Origin: DASSUW01 sp963730535
Lineage (GTDB): Bacteria; Actinomycetota; Thermoleophilia; Solirubrobacterales; Solirubrobacteraceae
Assembly: GCA_963730535.1 (NCBI GenBank)
Contig: CAVSRU010000003.1
Coordinates: forward strand, 413,127 to 477,126
DNA: 64,000 nucleotides
Direction of reading: 5' to 3'
Shown: in pieces, positions 15,673-24,793 of the stretch
How the letters are laid out: each line of letters starts with the position of its first letter
How positions within the stretch are numbered: position 1 is the first letter of the stretch
Notes under the pieces: generated by a model
The model's input: the letters and a program-made list of their open reading frames with translations, nothing else
Told to the model about the DNA's origin: nothing
The model's database searches: none
Made by a program: the position numbers and the translations under genes

Positions 15673-16524
15673 GTGCCGTCGCTGACCACCGCTGATGGCC
15701 GCACGCTCGCGTGGCGCGTGCGCGGTTCGGGGCCACCGCTCGTGCTCCATCCGGGCGGGCCGGGATGCTCGTCCGAGTACTTCGGCGAGTTGCCGGAGCT
15801 GGCGAGCGCGCGAACGCTGCTGCTGCTCGACCCGCGGGGCACCGGCGCTTCCGACCGGCCAGCCGATCCGTCGGGCTACGACCTCGAGGACTACGCGGCC
15901 GACATCGAGGCGCTCCGTGCCCATCTCGGCCTGGAGCGTCTGGACCTGCTCGGCCACTCCCACGGCGGGTTCGTTGCGATGACGTGGGCGAGCACGCACC
16001 CCGACCGGGTCGGACGCTTGATCATCGCCAGCAGCGCGCCGCGTTTCACGCCCGCGACCCGCAAGATGCGTGCAGCGCGCATCGCCTCGCACGAGGGTAG
16101 GCCCTACTACGAGGACTCGGTCGCCGCATTCGCCGCCCACGAGGCCGGCGAGTTTGCAAGCGATGCCGAGCTCTCGGCGTTATCCGCGCGCGAAAGCCGC
16201 GTGTTCGTGCCCGTCGGCATCGATGCGAGCGGAATCCTCGGGGCGTTACGGCGCGCCGGCAACAACGCCGACGCACTGCGACATTTCAACTCGAGGATCG
16301 CGGCTGGAATGGATCAGCGCGCCGCGCTCGCATCCGTGACGTCGCCGACGCTCGTCCTCGTCGGCGAGCTCGACGCGTTCGGCATCGCGCCGGGCGAGGA
16401 GATCGCGGCCGCGCTGCCCGATGCAACGCTGGCCGTGCTCCCGCGCGCAGATCACTTTCCATTCCTGGAGAGCGCCGACCATCGCGCCGCCTGGTCTCGC
16501 GCCGTCGTCGAGTTCCTCGAATAG
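15673..16524 (+). CDS. Alpha/beta hydrolase (proline iminopeptidase-like)
   Basis: 283 residues from a GTG at 15673, 7 nt after a TAGGGT box. The fold shows PPLVLHPGGPGCSSEYFG (oxyanion strand with HPGGPG), LLLLDPRGTGASDRP, the nucleophile elbow LLGHSHGGFVAMTWAS (Ser in GHSHG), LVLVGELDAFG (acid) and VLPRADHFPFLE (His). The HPGGPG and DPRGTGxS motifs are typical of proline iminopeptidases of the S33 family, although generic hydrolases share them. No signal peptide. Confidence 0.9.
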   Translation: MPSLTTADGRTLAWRVRGSGPPLVLHPGGPGCSSEYFGELPELASARTLLLLDPRGTGASDRPADPSGYDLEDYAADIEALRAHLGLERLDLLGHSHGGFVAMTWASTHPDRVGRLIIASSAPRFTPATRKMRAARIASHEGRPYYEDSVAAFAAHEAGEFASDAELSALSARESRVFVPVGIDASGILGALRRAGNNADALRHFNSRIAAGMDQRAALASVTSPTLVLVGELDAFGIAPGEEIAAALPDATLAVLPRADHFPFLESADHRAAWSRAVVEFLE

Positions 16525-16560
16525 CTGGTGTGAATCCACACCGCACGGAACGGCGACGAC

Positions 16561-16584
16561 GTCCGCCTCGCGCGCGAGGCGGAC
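16561..16584. terminator. Perfect 24-bp palindrome between convergent genes
   Basis: GTCCGCCTCG-CGCG-CGAGGCGGAC lies between the stop of the hydrolase gene (16524) and the stop of the convergent repeat protein gene (16595). Its position and perfect symmetry suggest a bidirectional terminator. Confidence 0.7.
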
Positions 16585-16594
16585 GCCGACGCGG

Positions 16595-17068
16595 CTAGGT
16601 GGCCACTCGCGTGACGCGGCGGCGGACGCGCAGGCGGCGGACTCGGGTTGCGCTGGCCGCGACGATCGCCAGCGCGACAGCGGCCGAAAGCGCGAGCGGC
16701 AGCCACGGAGTGTCGTCCGAGGGGGCGGGCGACTGTGCGACGGTCAGCGGCGCGGGCTTGCCGTATGACGAGTAGTAGCGCTCCTGCGCCTGCGCGGCGG
16801 ACGTGCCGCCGCCGATCGTCTCGGCGTCGTCATAGGACGAGTAGTAGCGCTCCTGTGCGAGCGCCGCGGCCGACTGCGCGGCGGACGTGCCGCCATCGAT
16901 CGTCTCGGCGTCGTCGTACGACGAGTAGTAGCGCTCCTGGGCGAGCGCCGCGGCATCGTTCGTGGTCGTGGAGGCGGGCGAGTCGAGCATCGCGGACGCG
17001 GACGCCGGGACTACGAGGCACGAGGACGCGACGATGGCGGCTAGTGCACGGCGGGTGCTGAACTTCAT
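16595..17068 (-). CDS. Secreted/membrane protein with AQERYYSSYDDAETI repeats
   Basis: 157 residues. A signal peptide (LAAIVASSCLVVPASASA) is followed by three near-identical repeats built on AQERYYSSYDDAETIDGGTS, with the third ending AQERYYSSYGKP. A C-terminal membrane helix (WLPLALSAAVALAIVAASA) and an Arg-rich tail (RVRRLRVRRRV) complete a cell-surface protein with one anchoring helix. The DNA repeats are about 70-80 bp and very similar. No known domain; function unknown. Confidence 0.75.
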   Translation of the reverse strand: MKFSTRRALAAIVASSCLVVPASASAMLDSPASTTTNDAAALAQERYYSSYDDAETIDGGTSAAQSAAALAQERYYSSYDDAETIGGGTSAAQAQERYYSSYGKPAPLTVAQSPAPSDDTPWLPLALSAAVALAIVAASATRVRRLRVRRRVTRVAT

Positions 17069-17409
17069 GAGAGGGCTCTCCTCGGGTGGTAGATGTGAGC
17101 CGCACCGTGTTGTCTGTGCGGGAGCGGTGGCTGGACGCTGCGAACCGTCGCCGGTCGCGGTTGCACCGCTCTTGCGTGGCGCTTACACCGGGTGTGAGCG
17201 GGCGTGGGGTACCCGCGAGTCATCCCAGCCGCTCCGCTTACGCACCGGCCTGCGCTGACTGCTGCGCGTCGTCCCAAAGGCGAGTCTGGCCGACTACATC
17301 CACCTGGCCGTCCAGCTGGAGGTGAGGTCGCCACTGTCGTCGCGGTAGGACACCTCGCCGAGCTTGTAATCGCTGCCCGTTCCTGCGACGGTTGGCGAAG
17401 CCTGACGCT
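17069..17409. other. Intergenic region with a coding-like minus-strand fragment
   Basis: 341 bp without a confident gene. On the minus strand, 17294-17407 is open and reads DYKLGEVSYRDDSGDLTSSW then TARWM and a stop, without a start codon and with a TAG just upstream. It looks like the end of a lost gene, but I do not recognise the family. The rest shows nothing. Confidence 0.35.
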
Positions 17410-17901
17410 ATGCGGCTTCTCTGCGTATGTCCTGTGATCGTCGGGGCGCTGGGCCTCGCCGGATGTGGCGATGAGCAGCCTGCGCGATCACCGAGTCAGG
17501 GGAGCTCAAAGGCGGCAGCCATCACCTTCGCGTTGCACGAGGAGAATCACTCGGGCCGCAACGGCGAGGCGACCCTGGAAGCGGCCGAGGCGACCGCTTC
17601 GGTGCCGGGCGGCGGTAAACGCGAGGGGACGCGGGTGACGATCAGGATCACCCCCGACACCGGCGGGAGCAACCCGGCCCACATCCACGACGTGACGTGT
17701 GCCCAGTATCGGGCCATGGACAGCTTTGGCGAGCAGCTGGCGACGGTCGAGGACGGGCTGAGCGCGCTCGATCACGGGCGGTCCGAGACCGTGATCGCGA
17801 CAGAGCTGACAGCGCGCACGAACGGCGGCTATTCGATCAATGTGCACAAGCCCGCGCACCCGTACGAAGTGATCGCATGCGGGGACATCCCACGCGGCTG
17901 A
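17410..17901 (+). CDS. Lipoprotein of unknown function
   Basis: 163 residues from the ATG at 17410. A short signal sequence ends in a lipobox, GALGLAGC, so the protein should be lipidated at Cys18 and exposed outside. The mature part has a CHRD/superoxide-dismutase-like pattern: ATLEAAEATASVPGGGKREG, then NPAHIHDVTC and SINVHKPAHPYEVIACGD, with HIH and two Cys. That resembles beta-sandwich CHRD-type domains, but metal residues are incomplete. Function unknown. Confidence 0.75.
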   Translation: MRLLCVCPVIVGALGLAGCGDEQPARSPSQGSSKAAAITFALHEENHSGRNGEATLEAAEATASVPGGGKREGTRVTIRITPDTGGSNPAHIHDVTCAQYRAMDSFGEQLATVEDGLSALDHGRSETVIATELTARTNGGYSINVHKPAHPYEVIACGDIPRG

Positions 17902-18032
17902 ACGTCCCGCAGTCGTGACCTAGCGAGGCACCGGGCACTGCCGCTTATGCGTTGTTGCGACAGCGACGGTGCGCGAGCCCCCACCGATGACGGGCTCGCA
18001 GGCGCCGCCGCCGTGCCTATGCACGGAGGTTT

Positions 18033-18473
18033 TCAGCTGAGCTGCTCGGCCACTCCGATGATGATGCCCTCAGGCCCACGCAGGAAGCAGACCCGATAGA
18101 GGTCCTCGTACTGCGCGATCTCGTCGAGGAGTTCGGCACCGTGGCTTCGCAGGCGGGCAACGACGTCGTCGATGTCGTCGACAGCGAACATGATGCGGCG
18201 TATGCCCAGTGTGTTCGCCGGCGCGTTCTCCGGCTCGGCTCTGACCGCGGGCGGCGTGTGGAACTTCGTCAGCTCGACCCGGCCGTGGCCGTCCGGGGTC
18301 CGCATCATGGCGATGTCGGCACGCACGCCGTCGAGCCCGATGGTGCGGTCCACCCACGGCCCCTCGACCAGCGTCTGGCCTTCCAGTTCCATCCCGAGCT
18401 CGGCGAAGAACGCCTTGGCGGCCTCGAGGTCCTCGACGACGATGAGCACGTTGTCCATCCGCTTGAGCGTCAT
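18033..18473 (-). CDS. VOC-family protein
   Basis: 146 residues from the ATG at 18473. MDNVLIVVEDLEAAKAFFAE, WVDRTIGLDGVRADIAMMRT, GIRRIMFAVDDIDDVVARLR and CFLRGPEGIIIGVAEQL mark a two-module glyoxalase-like protein. It shares pattern (WVDRTIGL versus WIGRIIGL; RGPEG) with the VOC gene at 10727. Substrate unknown. A 13 bp palindrome, TAGGGAATCCCTA (18576-18588), lies about 100 bp upstream at the end of the neighbouring pseudogene. Confidence 0.87.
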   Translation of the reverse strand: MTLKRMDNVLIVVEDLEAAKAFFAELGMELEGQTLVEGPWVDRTIGLDGVRADIAMMRTPDGHGRVELTKFHTPPAVRAEPENAPANTLGIRRIMFAVDDIDDVVARLRSHGAELLDEIAQYEDLYRVCFLRGPEGIIIGVAEQLS

Positions 18474-18585
18474 TCTTGTTCGGGTCTCCTGGTGTCGTGG
18501 GCCGCGCCTGTCATGGCCCTTCACCTGGTGAGCGGAGCCGGTCAGAGGTTCTCGACATGCAAGCACTCTTCTGGCTAGGGAATCC

Positions 18586-19070
18586 CTAAGCGGCACGGAT
18601 GCACGGGCGGCTGGAGGCCGGCGTGATGCCTCGGACGGTGCGGTGTCGCCATGGCTCGTGCTCGTGCGTGAGCCAGACCAGCTCGGGGTCGAGCGCTAGG
18701 ACCCGCTGCTGGCCTTCGGTGTGCGGCTCGTCGAGCTCGCCGAACCACACCGCGACGTCGCCGCCGACGATGACCGGGCGCCCGCCGGTCTCGATGACGA
18801 CCATCTGCATGCCGGGTGTGTGGCCCGGTGCTGGGACGAGTCGGAGCCCGGGAAGCAGCTCGAGCTCGCCGTCGACCGGCACGTACCGCACGCCGGGCGC
18901 CTCGACCCACTCGCGAATGGTGTAGCCGTCCTCGCTGCGCGCGTCGTCGAGCTCCCGGCGCTGGACGTAGATCGGCGTGACGTGCACGCAGACCGGCATC
19001 CGCTCGCCCTCAGAGCAGACAGGTCGGCAACGAAGACTGGCGTGACGGTGATCGAGGCGGGGGCGTTCAT
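18586..19070 (-). pseudogene. Truncated metallo-beta-lactamase-fold hydrolase gene
   Basis: The ATG at 19070 overlaps the sigma gene stop (ATGA) and reads MNAPASITVTPVFVADLSAL. The recognisable MBL-fold sequence resumes in another frame: VTPIYVQRRELDDARSEDGY, then LLPGLRLVPAPGHTPGMQMV, GGRPVIVGGDVAVWFGELDE and VWLTHEHEPW. The part with the HxHxDH metal-binding motif, which should come before IYVQRREL, is missing. So the 5' half was deleted with a frameshift, leaving GHTPG and GGD ligands only. A shorter frame from 18999 could still be translated but would be inactive. Confidence 0.75.
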
Positions 19071-20053
19071 CTCGGACCGACCGCCGCGCTGAGCGTGGCC
19101 GGCAGGTCGAAGTGCTCGAACACCGCACCGTCGAAGGTGACGATCTCGGTGACGACCCCGTCCTGCACCCGTAGGACGTCGATCGCCAGTCGTTCGTACG
19201 CGGCGTCGCCCGGCTTGCGCACGTAGCCCGCGACCGCGGGCTGACCGTTGGCGCGGGTGACCACGCACCGCATGCTGCCGAACGCCTCCGATCCGAACCC
19301 GCCGTCGATCCAGCCCTGCACGACCGTGCTTCGGCCGGTCCAGACGCCGGGCGTCGGCGGCATCGAGAAGCGAACGTCCTCGTGCATGAGCGCGGCCAAG
19401 CCCTCGGCGTCGGCGCGCTCGCTGCACTCGACGTAGCGGGCGAGCAGCTCCCGCTCGGCGGCGGTCGGCTCGGCGGCGGGTTGCCACGCCTCGCGGTCCT
19501 CGGGCAGGCTCTCCCGCAACCCAGCCCGCGCGCGCTGCAGCGCGGAGTTCACCGACGCCTCTGTCGTCTCGAGCAGGCGCCCGGTCTCCTTCGCGGAGCA
19601 GCCGAGGACGTCGCGCAGCACGAGCACGGCCCGCGGCAGCGGCGCGAGGTGCTGGATCGCGGCGATGAACGCCAGCTCGACGGTCTCCTTGGCGAGCGCC
19701 ACGTCCTCCGGGCCCTCGCGCCGGTCGGGCAGCTGCTCGAGGAGCTCGTCGGGATAGGGCTGCAGCCACGCGACCTCGCCGCTCGCGCTCGGCCGCCGCG
19801 GGCGCTTGTCGAGCGCGTCGAGGCAGGCGTTCGTCGCGATCCGGTACAGCCACGCGCGAACCGACGCGCGGCCCTCGTACGTCTCGCGCCGGCGCCACGC
19901 GCGCAGGAACGCCTCCTGGACGAGGTCCTCGGCCTCCTCGAACGACCCGAGAAGGCGGTAGCAGTGGACGTGCAACTCGCGGCGGTGCGGCTCGACGCGG
20001 GCACCGAAGGCCTGCTCGTCGAGCGGCCGGAGGTCGTCAGTGATGGAGCTCAT
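19067..20053 (-). CDS. Sigma-70 family factor (SigG/TIGR02960-like ECF with SnoaL-like C-terminal domain)
   Basis: 328 residues. Region 2: HRRELHVHCYRLLGSFEEAE, DLVQEAFLRAWRRRETYEGR, ATNACLDALDKRPRR. Region 4: LPRAVLVLRDVLGCSAKETG then LLETTEASVNSALQRARAGL. From about residue 205 a SnoaL/NTF2-like tail (LLARYVECSERADAEGLAAL, FSMPPTPGVWTGR) follows, as in the SigG/ECF41-type factors whose tail controls activity in place of an anti-sigma. Its stop overlaps the start of the metallo-beta-lactamase remnant, so the two were once translationally coupled. Confidence 0.92.
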   Translation of the reverse strand: MSSITDDLRPLDEQAFGARVEPHRRELHVHCYRLLGSFEEAEDLVQEAFLRAWRRRETYEGRASVRAWLYRIATNACLDALDKRPRRPSASGEVAWLQPYPDELLEQLPDRREGPEDVALAKETVELAFIAAIQHLAPLPRAVLVLRDVLGCSAKETGRLLETTEASVNSALQRARAGLRESLPEDREAWQPAAEPTAAERELLARYVECSERADAEGLAALMHEDVRFSMPPTPGVWTGRSTVVQGWIDGGFGSEAFGSMRCVVTRANGQPAVAGYVRKPGDAAYERLAIDVLRVQDGVVTEIVTFDGAVFEHFDLPATLSAAVGPR

Positions 20054-20180
20054 AGTGTGTGTGACGGCGGGCGGCCCGAAAGCTCATCACCCGGCGCCGT
20101 GCAGCGTCTCGAGGACGTTGCCGCAATCGAGGGTGCTTCATTGCGCAGAGTTCCACAGCACGCGCCGGGCAGTACTAGCG

Positions 20181-21038
20181 TCAGTCGACGCGGACGCTGT
20201 TGAGCCGGCTGACCCATTCGGGGTCGGCGTGGTCGAAGAACAGCGTCGTGCCGGTGTCCATCGCCGCGATGCGGTCCATCTCGTCGTCGGTGAGCTCGAA
20301 GTCGAAGACGTCTATGTTCTCGCGCATCCGCTCGAGGCGGACGGACTTGGGGATGACGACGACGTCTCGCTGGATGAGCCAGCGCAGGACGACCTGGGCG
20401 ACGGACTTGCCGTGCGCGGCGCCGATCTCGCTGAGGGTCGGGTCGGAGAAGATGTTGTTCTGGCCCTCTGCGAACGGGCCCCAGGACTCGATCTGGACGC
20501 CGTGCTCGCGCATGAGCTCCTCGTCGGCGGTGCGCTGGTTGAACGGGTGCGTCTCGATCTGGTTGACAGCCGGCGTGATCTCGTTGTGGGCGATGAGGTC
20601 CGCGAGCCGGTCGGGGTAGAAGTTCGACACGCCGATCGCTTTGGCTATGCCCTCGCGGGTGAGCTCCTGCATCGCCCGCCAGGAGCTGTAGTAGTCGCCG
20701 AGGGGCTGGTGGATCAGGTACAGGTCCACGTAGTCGAGGCCGAGTCGCTTCAGGGACGCCTCGAACGCACGCCTGGCGTTGCCCTCGCCGACGTCCTGGA
20801 TCCAGAGCTTGGTGGTCACGAACAGCTCGCTGCGCGGGATGCCGCTGGCGGCGATCGCGCGGCCCACTGCTTCCTCGTTCCGGTAGGCGGCGGCGGTGTC
20901 CAGCGAGCGGTAGCCGGCGACAAGTGCGTCGCTGACGGCCTGCTCGGTCTGCTCGGCGGGGATCTGGTAGACGCCGAAGCCGAGGACCGGCATCGTGACG
21001 CCGTTGTTGAGAGTGAGCTGGGGGATCTCGTTCGTCAT
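20181..21038 (-). CDS. Aldo/keto reductase
   Basis: 285 residues from the ATG at 21038. (beta/alpha)8 NADPH-dependent reductase of the 2,5-diketo-D-gluconate reductase type: NNGVTMPVLGFGVYQI, catalytic Asp47 and Tyr52 in RSLDTAAAYRNEE, Lys in VTTKLW, His in LYLIHQP, and cofactor segments AIGVSNFYPD, VNQIETHPFNQ and VVVIPKSVRLERMRENIDVF. It reduces small aldehydes or ketones in the cytoplasm; the natural substrate is unknown. The GYD gene lies 11 bp upstream on the same strand, so an operon is likely. Confidence 0.95.
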   Translation of the reverse strand: MTNEIPQLTLNNGVTMPVLGFGVYQIPAEQTEQAVSDALVAGYRSLDTAAAYRNEEAVGRAIAASGIPRSELFVTTKLWIQDVGEGNARRAFEASLKRLGLDYVDLYLIHQPLGDYYSSWRAMQELTREGIAKAIGVSNFYPDRLADLIAHNEITPAVNQIETHPFNQRTADEELMREHGVQIESWGPFAEGQNNIFSDPTLSEIGAAHGKSVAQVVLRWLIQRDVVVIPKSVRLERMRENIDVFDFELTDDEMDRIAAMDTGTTLFFDHADPEWVSRLNSVRVD

Positions 21039-21049
21039 GTCGGCGGCGT

Positions 21050-21376
21050 CTAGCCGCCGGGCCGTCGGTACTGGACCTGCCCGGCCTTGCTCAGCGCCTC
21101 GATCGTTTCGTCGACGGTCATGAGCACCGTCGTTTCCAGCGAGCTGAGCGCACCGCCGCCACTGATCGCCAGCACAACCGCGGCCATGGACACGTTGTCG
21201 GGAGCCTCCCAGAGGTTGTAGCCGTCATGGGTGCCGAAGGCGTACCAGAACCCGTGGAGCTTCCCACCGACCGATTCGATGTACGTCTGGGCGGCCTTGC
21301 GGCGGTCCTCTGGGTTATCGATGAGCCTGGCCCACGTCTCCGGCGTGTAGCTGAACCTCGTTAGGTAGAGCGGCAT
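21050..21376 (-). CDS. GYD-domain protein
   Basis: 108 residues. LYLTRFSYTPETWARLIDNP, then GGKLHGFWYAFGTHDGYNLW and AAVVLAISGGGALSSLETTV are the hallmarks of the GYD domain (a small dimeric alpha-beta barrel-like protein of unknown function; GYD appears here as DGYNLWEAPD). It precedes the aldo/keto reductase gene by 11 bp on the same strand. Confidence 0.9.
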   Translation of the reverse strand: MPLYLTRFSYTPETWARLIDNPEDRRKAAQTYIESVGGKLHGFWYAFGTHDGYNLWEAPDNVSMAAVVLAISGGGALSSLETTVLMTVDETIEALSKAGQVQYRRPGG

Positions 21377-21433
21377 CGTCCCTCCTCTGGTTGCGCAACT
21401 CAGCGCGGCTGTTCCAAGAGGCAGCAGCGTAAT

Positions 21434-21535
21434 TCAGCTCGCGGGCGAGGGTGCGGCCGCGTCCACCGGCGCACCGACGACGAGCACCGCCGCTGCCAGC
21501 ACGATGACGGTCGTGACGGGCCGGATAGGGGCCAC
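21434..21535 (-). CDS. Possible 33-residue membrane or secreted peptide
   Basis: A GTG frame encodes APIRPVTTVIVLAAAVLVVG then a short polar Ala/Pro-rich end. It has the profile of a single membrane helix or a bare signal peptide. GGGAGG overlaps the start too closely to be a good RBS. It may be the stub of a lost secreted protein gene; evidence is weak. Confidence 0.25.
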   Translation of the reverse strand: MAPIRPVTTVIVLAAAVLVVGAPVDAAAPSPAS

Positions 21536-21596
21536 CCTCCCGCCCCGGCGGCGTGCCCGCAACCGGCGGCGGGGTGCGTCAGCATGCGCCGCGGCG

Positions 21597-21974
21597 ATGA
21601 GCGTCTTCCGGGAGGCCGAGATCCGCTACCTGGCCGGCGGCCGGCAGCTCGGCCGGATCGCGACGGTGGGCGCGGACGGCACGCCGCACGTGGTGCCGGT
21701 CGCCTGGATCTACAACGCGGCGCGCGACACGATCGACGTCGGGGGCCACGAGCTCGAGCGGACGAAGAAGTTCCGCGACGTGGGCCGGACGAGACGAGTC
21801 GCGATCGTGATCGACGATCTGGAGAGCACCGATCCCTGGCGGCCGCGCGGGATCGAGGTCCGCGGGCGCGGGGAGGCGATCACGCTGCCGACGCCGCTGA
21901 TCCGCATCCATCCCGAGCGGATCGTCAGCTGGGGGATCGAACCGCAACGCAGCGCACGGACGGTGGCGCCGTAG
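21597..21974 (+). CDS. PPOX-class F420-dependent enzyme
   Basis: 125 residues from the ATG at 21597. A split-barrel flavin/F420-binding fold: FREAEIRYLAGGRQLGRIAT, VGADGTPHVVPVAWIYNAAR, DTIDVGGHELERTKKFRDVG, RRVAIVIDDLESTDPWRPRG and LIRIHPERIVSWGIE. These are typical of the TIGR03618/TIGR04023-type PPOX-class F420-dependent proteins of actinobacteria. It probably reduces a ketone or C=C bond using F420H2. Shine-Dalgarno is weak. Confidence 0.9.
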   Translation: MSVFREAEIRYLAGGRQLGRIATVGADGTPHVVPVAWIYNAARDTIDVGGHELERTKKFRDVGRTRRVAIVIDDLESTDPWRPRGIEVRGRGEAITLPTPLIRIHPERIVSWGIEPQRSARTVAP

Positions 21975-22051
21975 ACATGCTCACCCTGCGAGTGGGAGGA
22001 TGACCTGACGGTCAATTACCGCCGCTACGGCTAGCGCAAAGGAGGTTCGGC

Positions 22052-22270
22052 ATGGCGGATCGACAGCAGGAGGCGTGGGGCGGCGACGTGGGGATGCCCC
22101 GGTGGCTTCGCCGGGCGCTTCGGCGGCCCGATCCCCTCGGCCCGACTGAAGAGGCGGCCCACGAGGCGCGGAAGCCTCAACCCGGGCCGTCGGTTCTCGA
22201 GAACGCCAACAAGGCGTCGGTCGGGGCGATGGCCGACCTCTATCGCGAAGGTCGCACCAAACGCCGGTAG
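22052..22270 (+). CDS. Small protein of unknown function
   Basis: 72 residues with AAAGGAGG about 7 nt before the ATG at 22052. Basic and Pro-rich, with MPRWLRRALRRPDPLGPTEE and a C-terminal SVGAMADLYREGRTKRR that predicts a helix. No known domain. Coding is supported by the strong RBS. Confidence 0.55.
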   Translation: MADRQQEAWGGDVGMPRWLRRALRRPDPLGPTEEAAHEARKPQPGPSVLENANKASVGAMADLYREGRTKRR

Positions 22271-22299
22271 CTTCTCCGCTCCCGGGTTAGAGTCGGTTC

Positions 22300-22458
22300 G
22301 TGGCAGGACCCACCGCCAGCGGATCGCTCGTGACGATCGCCGACGACGGCGTCGGCGGTGCCGATCCGAAAGGCGGCTCAGGCGTCCGCGGCCTCGTCGA
22401 CCGCGCCGAGGCCGTCGGCGGACGCCTGGAGATCGTGAGCCCGCCGGGGCGCGGATAG
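22300..22458 (+). pseudogene. C-terminal fragment of a NarL-type sensor histidine kinase
   Basis: A 52-codon frame from a GTG at 22300 reads LVTIADDGVGGADPKGGSGV, then RGLVDRAEAVGGRLEIVSPP and GRG, stop at 22458. This is the end of a HATPase_c domain of NarX/LiaS-type kinases: DDGxGGAD (G1 box), GSGLRGLxDR (G2 box) and the final LEIxSPPGxG. The sensor, dimerisation and N-box regions are absent. A TAGAGT box at 22288-22293 lies 6 nt before the GTG, so it might be expressed. It overlaps the convergent oxygenase gene by 81 bp. Confidence 0.7.
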
Positions 22459-23139
22459 CACGCGCCGGAGCAGCGTCCGCTGCCGTGTGACGTCGAGTGC
22501 GCGATAACCGCTGCAGAGTTGGTGCAGCTCACCAGGGCTGCGCGTTCCGGCGCGCCCGTGGGCGGTGGCGAGGTTGTCGAGCAGTAGGAGCTCTCCGGGG
22601 CCCAGGCGGACGCGATGCTCCACGGCGTCGAGTGTGAGGCCGTGGCGAGCGAAGTGGGCTCGCTCCTCGGCGAGAGACGCGAACTCCATTCCGCAGAGCA
22701 CGTCCGAGGGCAGCGACGGGCTGTCGTCGGCCGCCTCGACGATGCGCGCGAGGATGCCCTCGACGGAGCCCTCGGTGCAATATCCGCGCAGCCTGGACAC
22801 GAGTGTGCGGTGCGCGGACCACGTGCGCTGCGCGAGCAGGCGCCTGAGCGGGACCACGCGGGTCAGGGCGGTGGTCGGCGCGTGCTCGGCGTCGATGTAG
22901 AGCGCCGTGAAGCGTGCGACGTCGAGCCGTGCGCGGCCGGCGATCGGCAGCCCGAAGTCGATGTGCAGCGTCTGGAACTCCCGCGAGAGCGCGCCCGCGG
23001 GTGGGATCGTGAACTCGCCGACCGTCTCGAGCGGAGGCATGTCCATCCCGATGGGGTCGCTCACAGTGGTGGCGGCGAAGACCTCCTGGGCGCTACGCCA
23101 CGCCGCCGCCTTATCGGTGCGCTGCTCGGGCAGGTGCAC
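22378..23139 (-). CDS. TauD/clavaminate synthase-like oxygenase
   Basis: About 253 residues if the GTG at 23139 is used; homology-like sequence (IDLLEQGFVHLPEQ) extends a little further upstream, where no ATG/GTG exists before the permease stop, so the start is uncertain. Marks of the Fe(II)/2-oxoglutarate TauD-like fold: TLHIDFGLPI (HxD/E-type site), a long middle, TTALTRVVPLRRLLAQRTWS, and GELLLLDNLATAHGRAG (distal His and Arg). The last 25 residues overlap the histidine kinase fragment and look like an added tail. It lies downstream of a DrrAB-type exporter and may tailor the exported compound. Confidence 0.75.
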   Translation of the reverse strand: MHLPEQRTDKAAAWRSAQEVFAATTVSDPIGMDMPPLETVGEFTIPPAGALSREFQTLHIDFGLPIAGRARLDVARFTALYIDAEHAPTTALTRVVPLRRLLAQRTWSAHRTLVSRLRGYCTEGSVEGILARIVEAADDSPSLPSDVLCGMEFASLAEERAHFARHGLTLDAVEHRVRLGPGELLLLDNLATAHGRAGTRSPGELHQLCSGYRALDVTRQRTLLRRVLSAPRRAHDLQASADGLGAVDEAADA

Positions 23140-23186
23140 GAATCCCTGCTCGAGGAGGTCGATCGTGCGCGTTTTTAGGTCGCGCG

Positions 23187-23938
23187 TCAGTCGTAGTTCC
23201 GGATCATCCGCACGTTGAGGTAGAGCATCAGCGCGCCGAGCACGAAGACGACCGCGAACCCGGGCAGGATGTCCTCCCACACAAGGTCCTGGAGGATCAG
23301 CGAGCGGAGCGCCTCCATCAGGTAGGTGACGGGATTGAGGGTCGCCGCGATCTCCATCGGGCGGGTGAGCAGGTCGCGCGGGACGAAGTTCGGCGTCAGG
23401 AACAGGAGCGGGAAGAAGACGAGGCCGGCGGAGTTGGTCGCCGCCGCGCTGCGGGTCTTGAGCGCGATCAGCTGCATGAAGCCGACGAAGACGGCTGCCC
23501 ACAGCGCGGTGAGGATCACGAGCAGCACGAAGCCGACCGGCCCGCTGGCGATCGAGATGCCGAAGATCACGCCGAGCAGGACGATGGCCGCCGCGATCAG
23601 CGCTCCCTTCGCCACCTCGGCGATCAGCCGGCCGAGCACGATCGCGCTGCGCGGGACCGGCGACGCCCGCAGCTTGTCGAAGTAGCCGCCCTCGATGTCC
23701 TCGACCAGGAACAGCGCCGCGGTGCCGAACGAGGCGGCGAGCAGCAGCGAGCTCGGCAGCTGGAACGCGCCGTAGCCCTGGCCGTACAGGAACCCGGTCG
23801 ACGCCGCGGGGAAGATCTTCGCGGCCTGGCCGACGTTGACGACCAGGAAGAAGAGCGGGATGAACAACGTGGGCAGCAGCGCCTCGGGCGTCCGCCAGCC
23901 CTCGCGCAGCGCCCGCTGTCCCAGCACCCAGGCCTGCG

Positions 23939-23942
<4 letters not shown>
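23187..23942 (-). CDS. ABC-2 type transporter permease (DrrB-like)
   Basis: 251 residues with six membrane helices: LPTLFIPLFFLVVNVGQAAK, FQLPSSLLLAASFGTAALFL, a cytoplasmic DKLRASPVPRSAIVLGRLIA loop typical of DrrB, GALIAAAIVLLGVIFGISIA, AALWAAVFVGFMQLI and FVVFVLGALML. Family: ABC-2 drug or polyketide exporters such as daunorubicin DrrB. It overlaps the ATPase gene by 4 bp (ATGA), so the two are coupled and form one exporter in the cytoplasmic membrane. The substrate is unknown. Confidence 0.93.

Positions 23943-24793
<851 letters not shown>

Noticed and set aside
17294..17407. Minus-strand fragment ending TSSWTARWM
   Set aside because: Looks coding, but has no start, is closed by a stop upstream and matches no family I can name; recorded only as part of the intergenic region.
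18576..18588. TAGGGAATCCCTA palindrome as an operator of the VOC gene
   Set aside because: It contains the stop codon of the neighbouring remnant and is about 100 bp from the VOC start; evidence is too thin.
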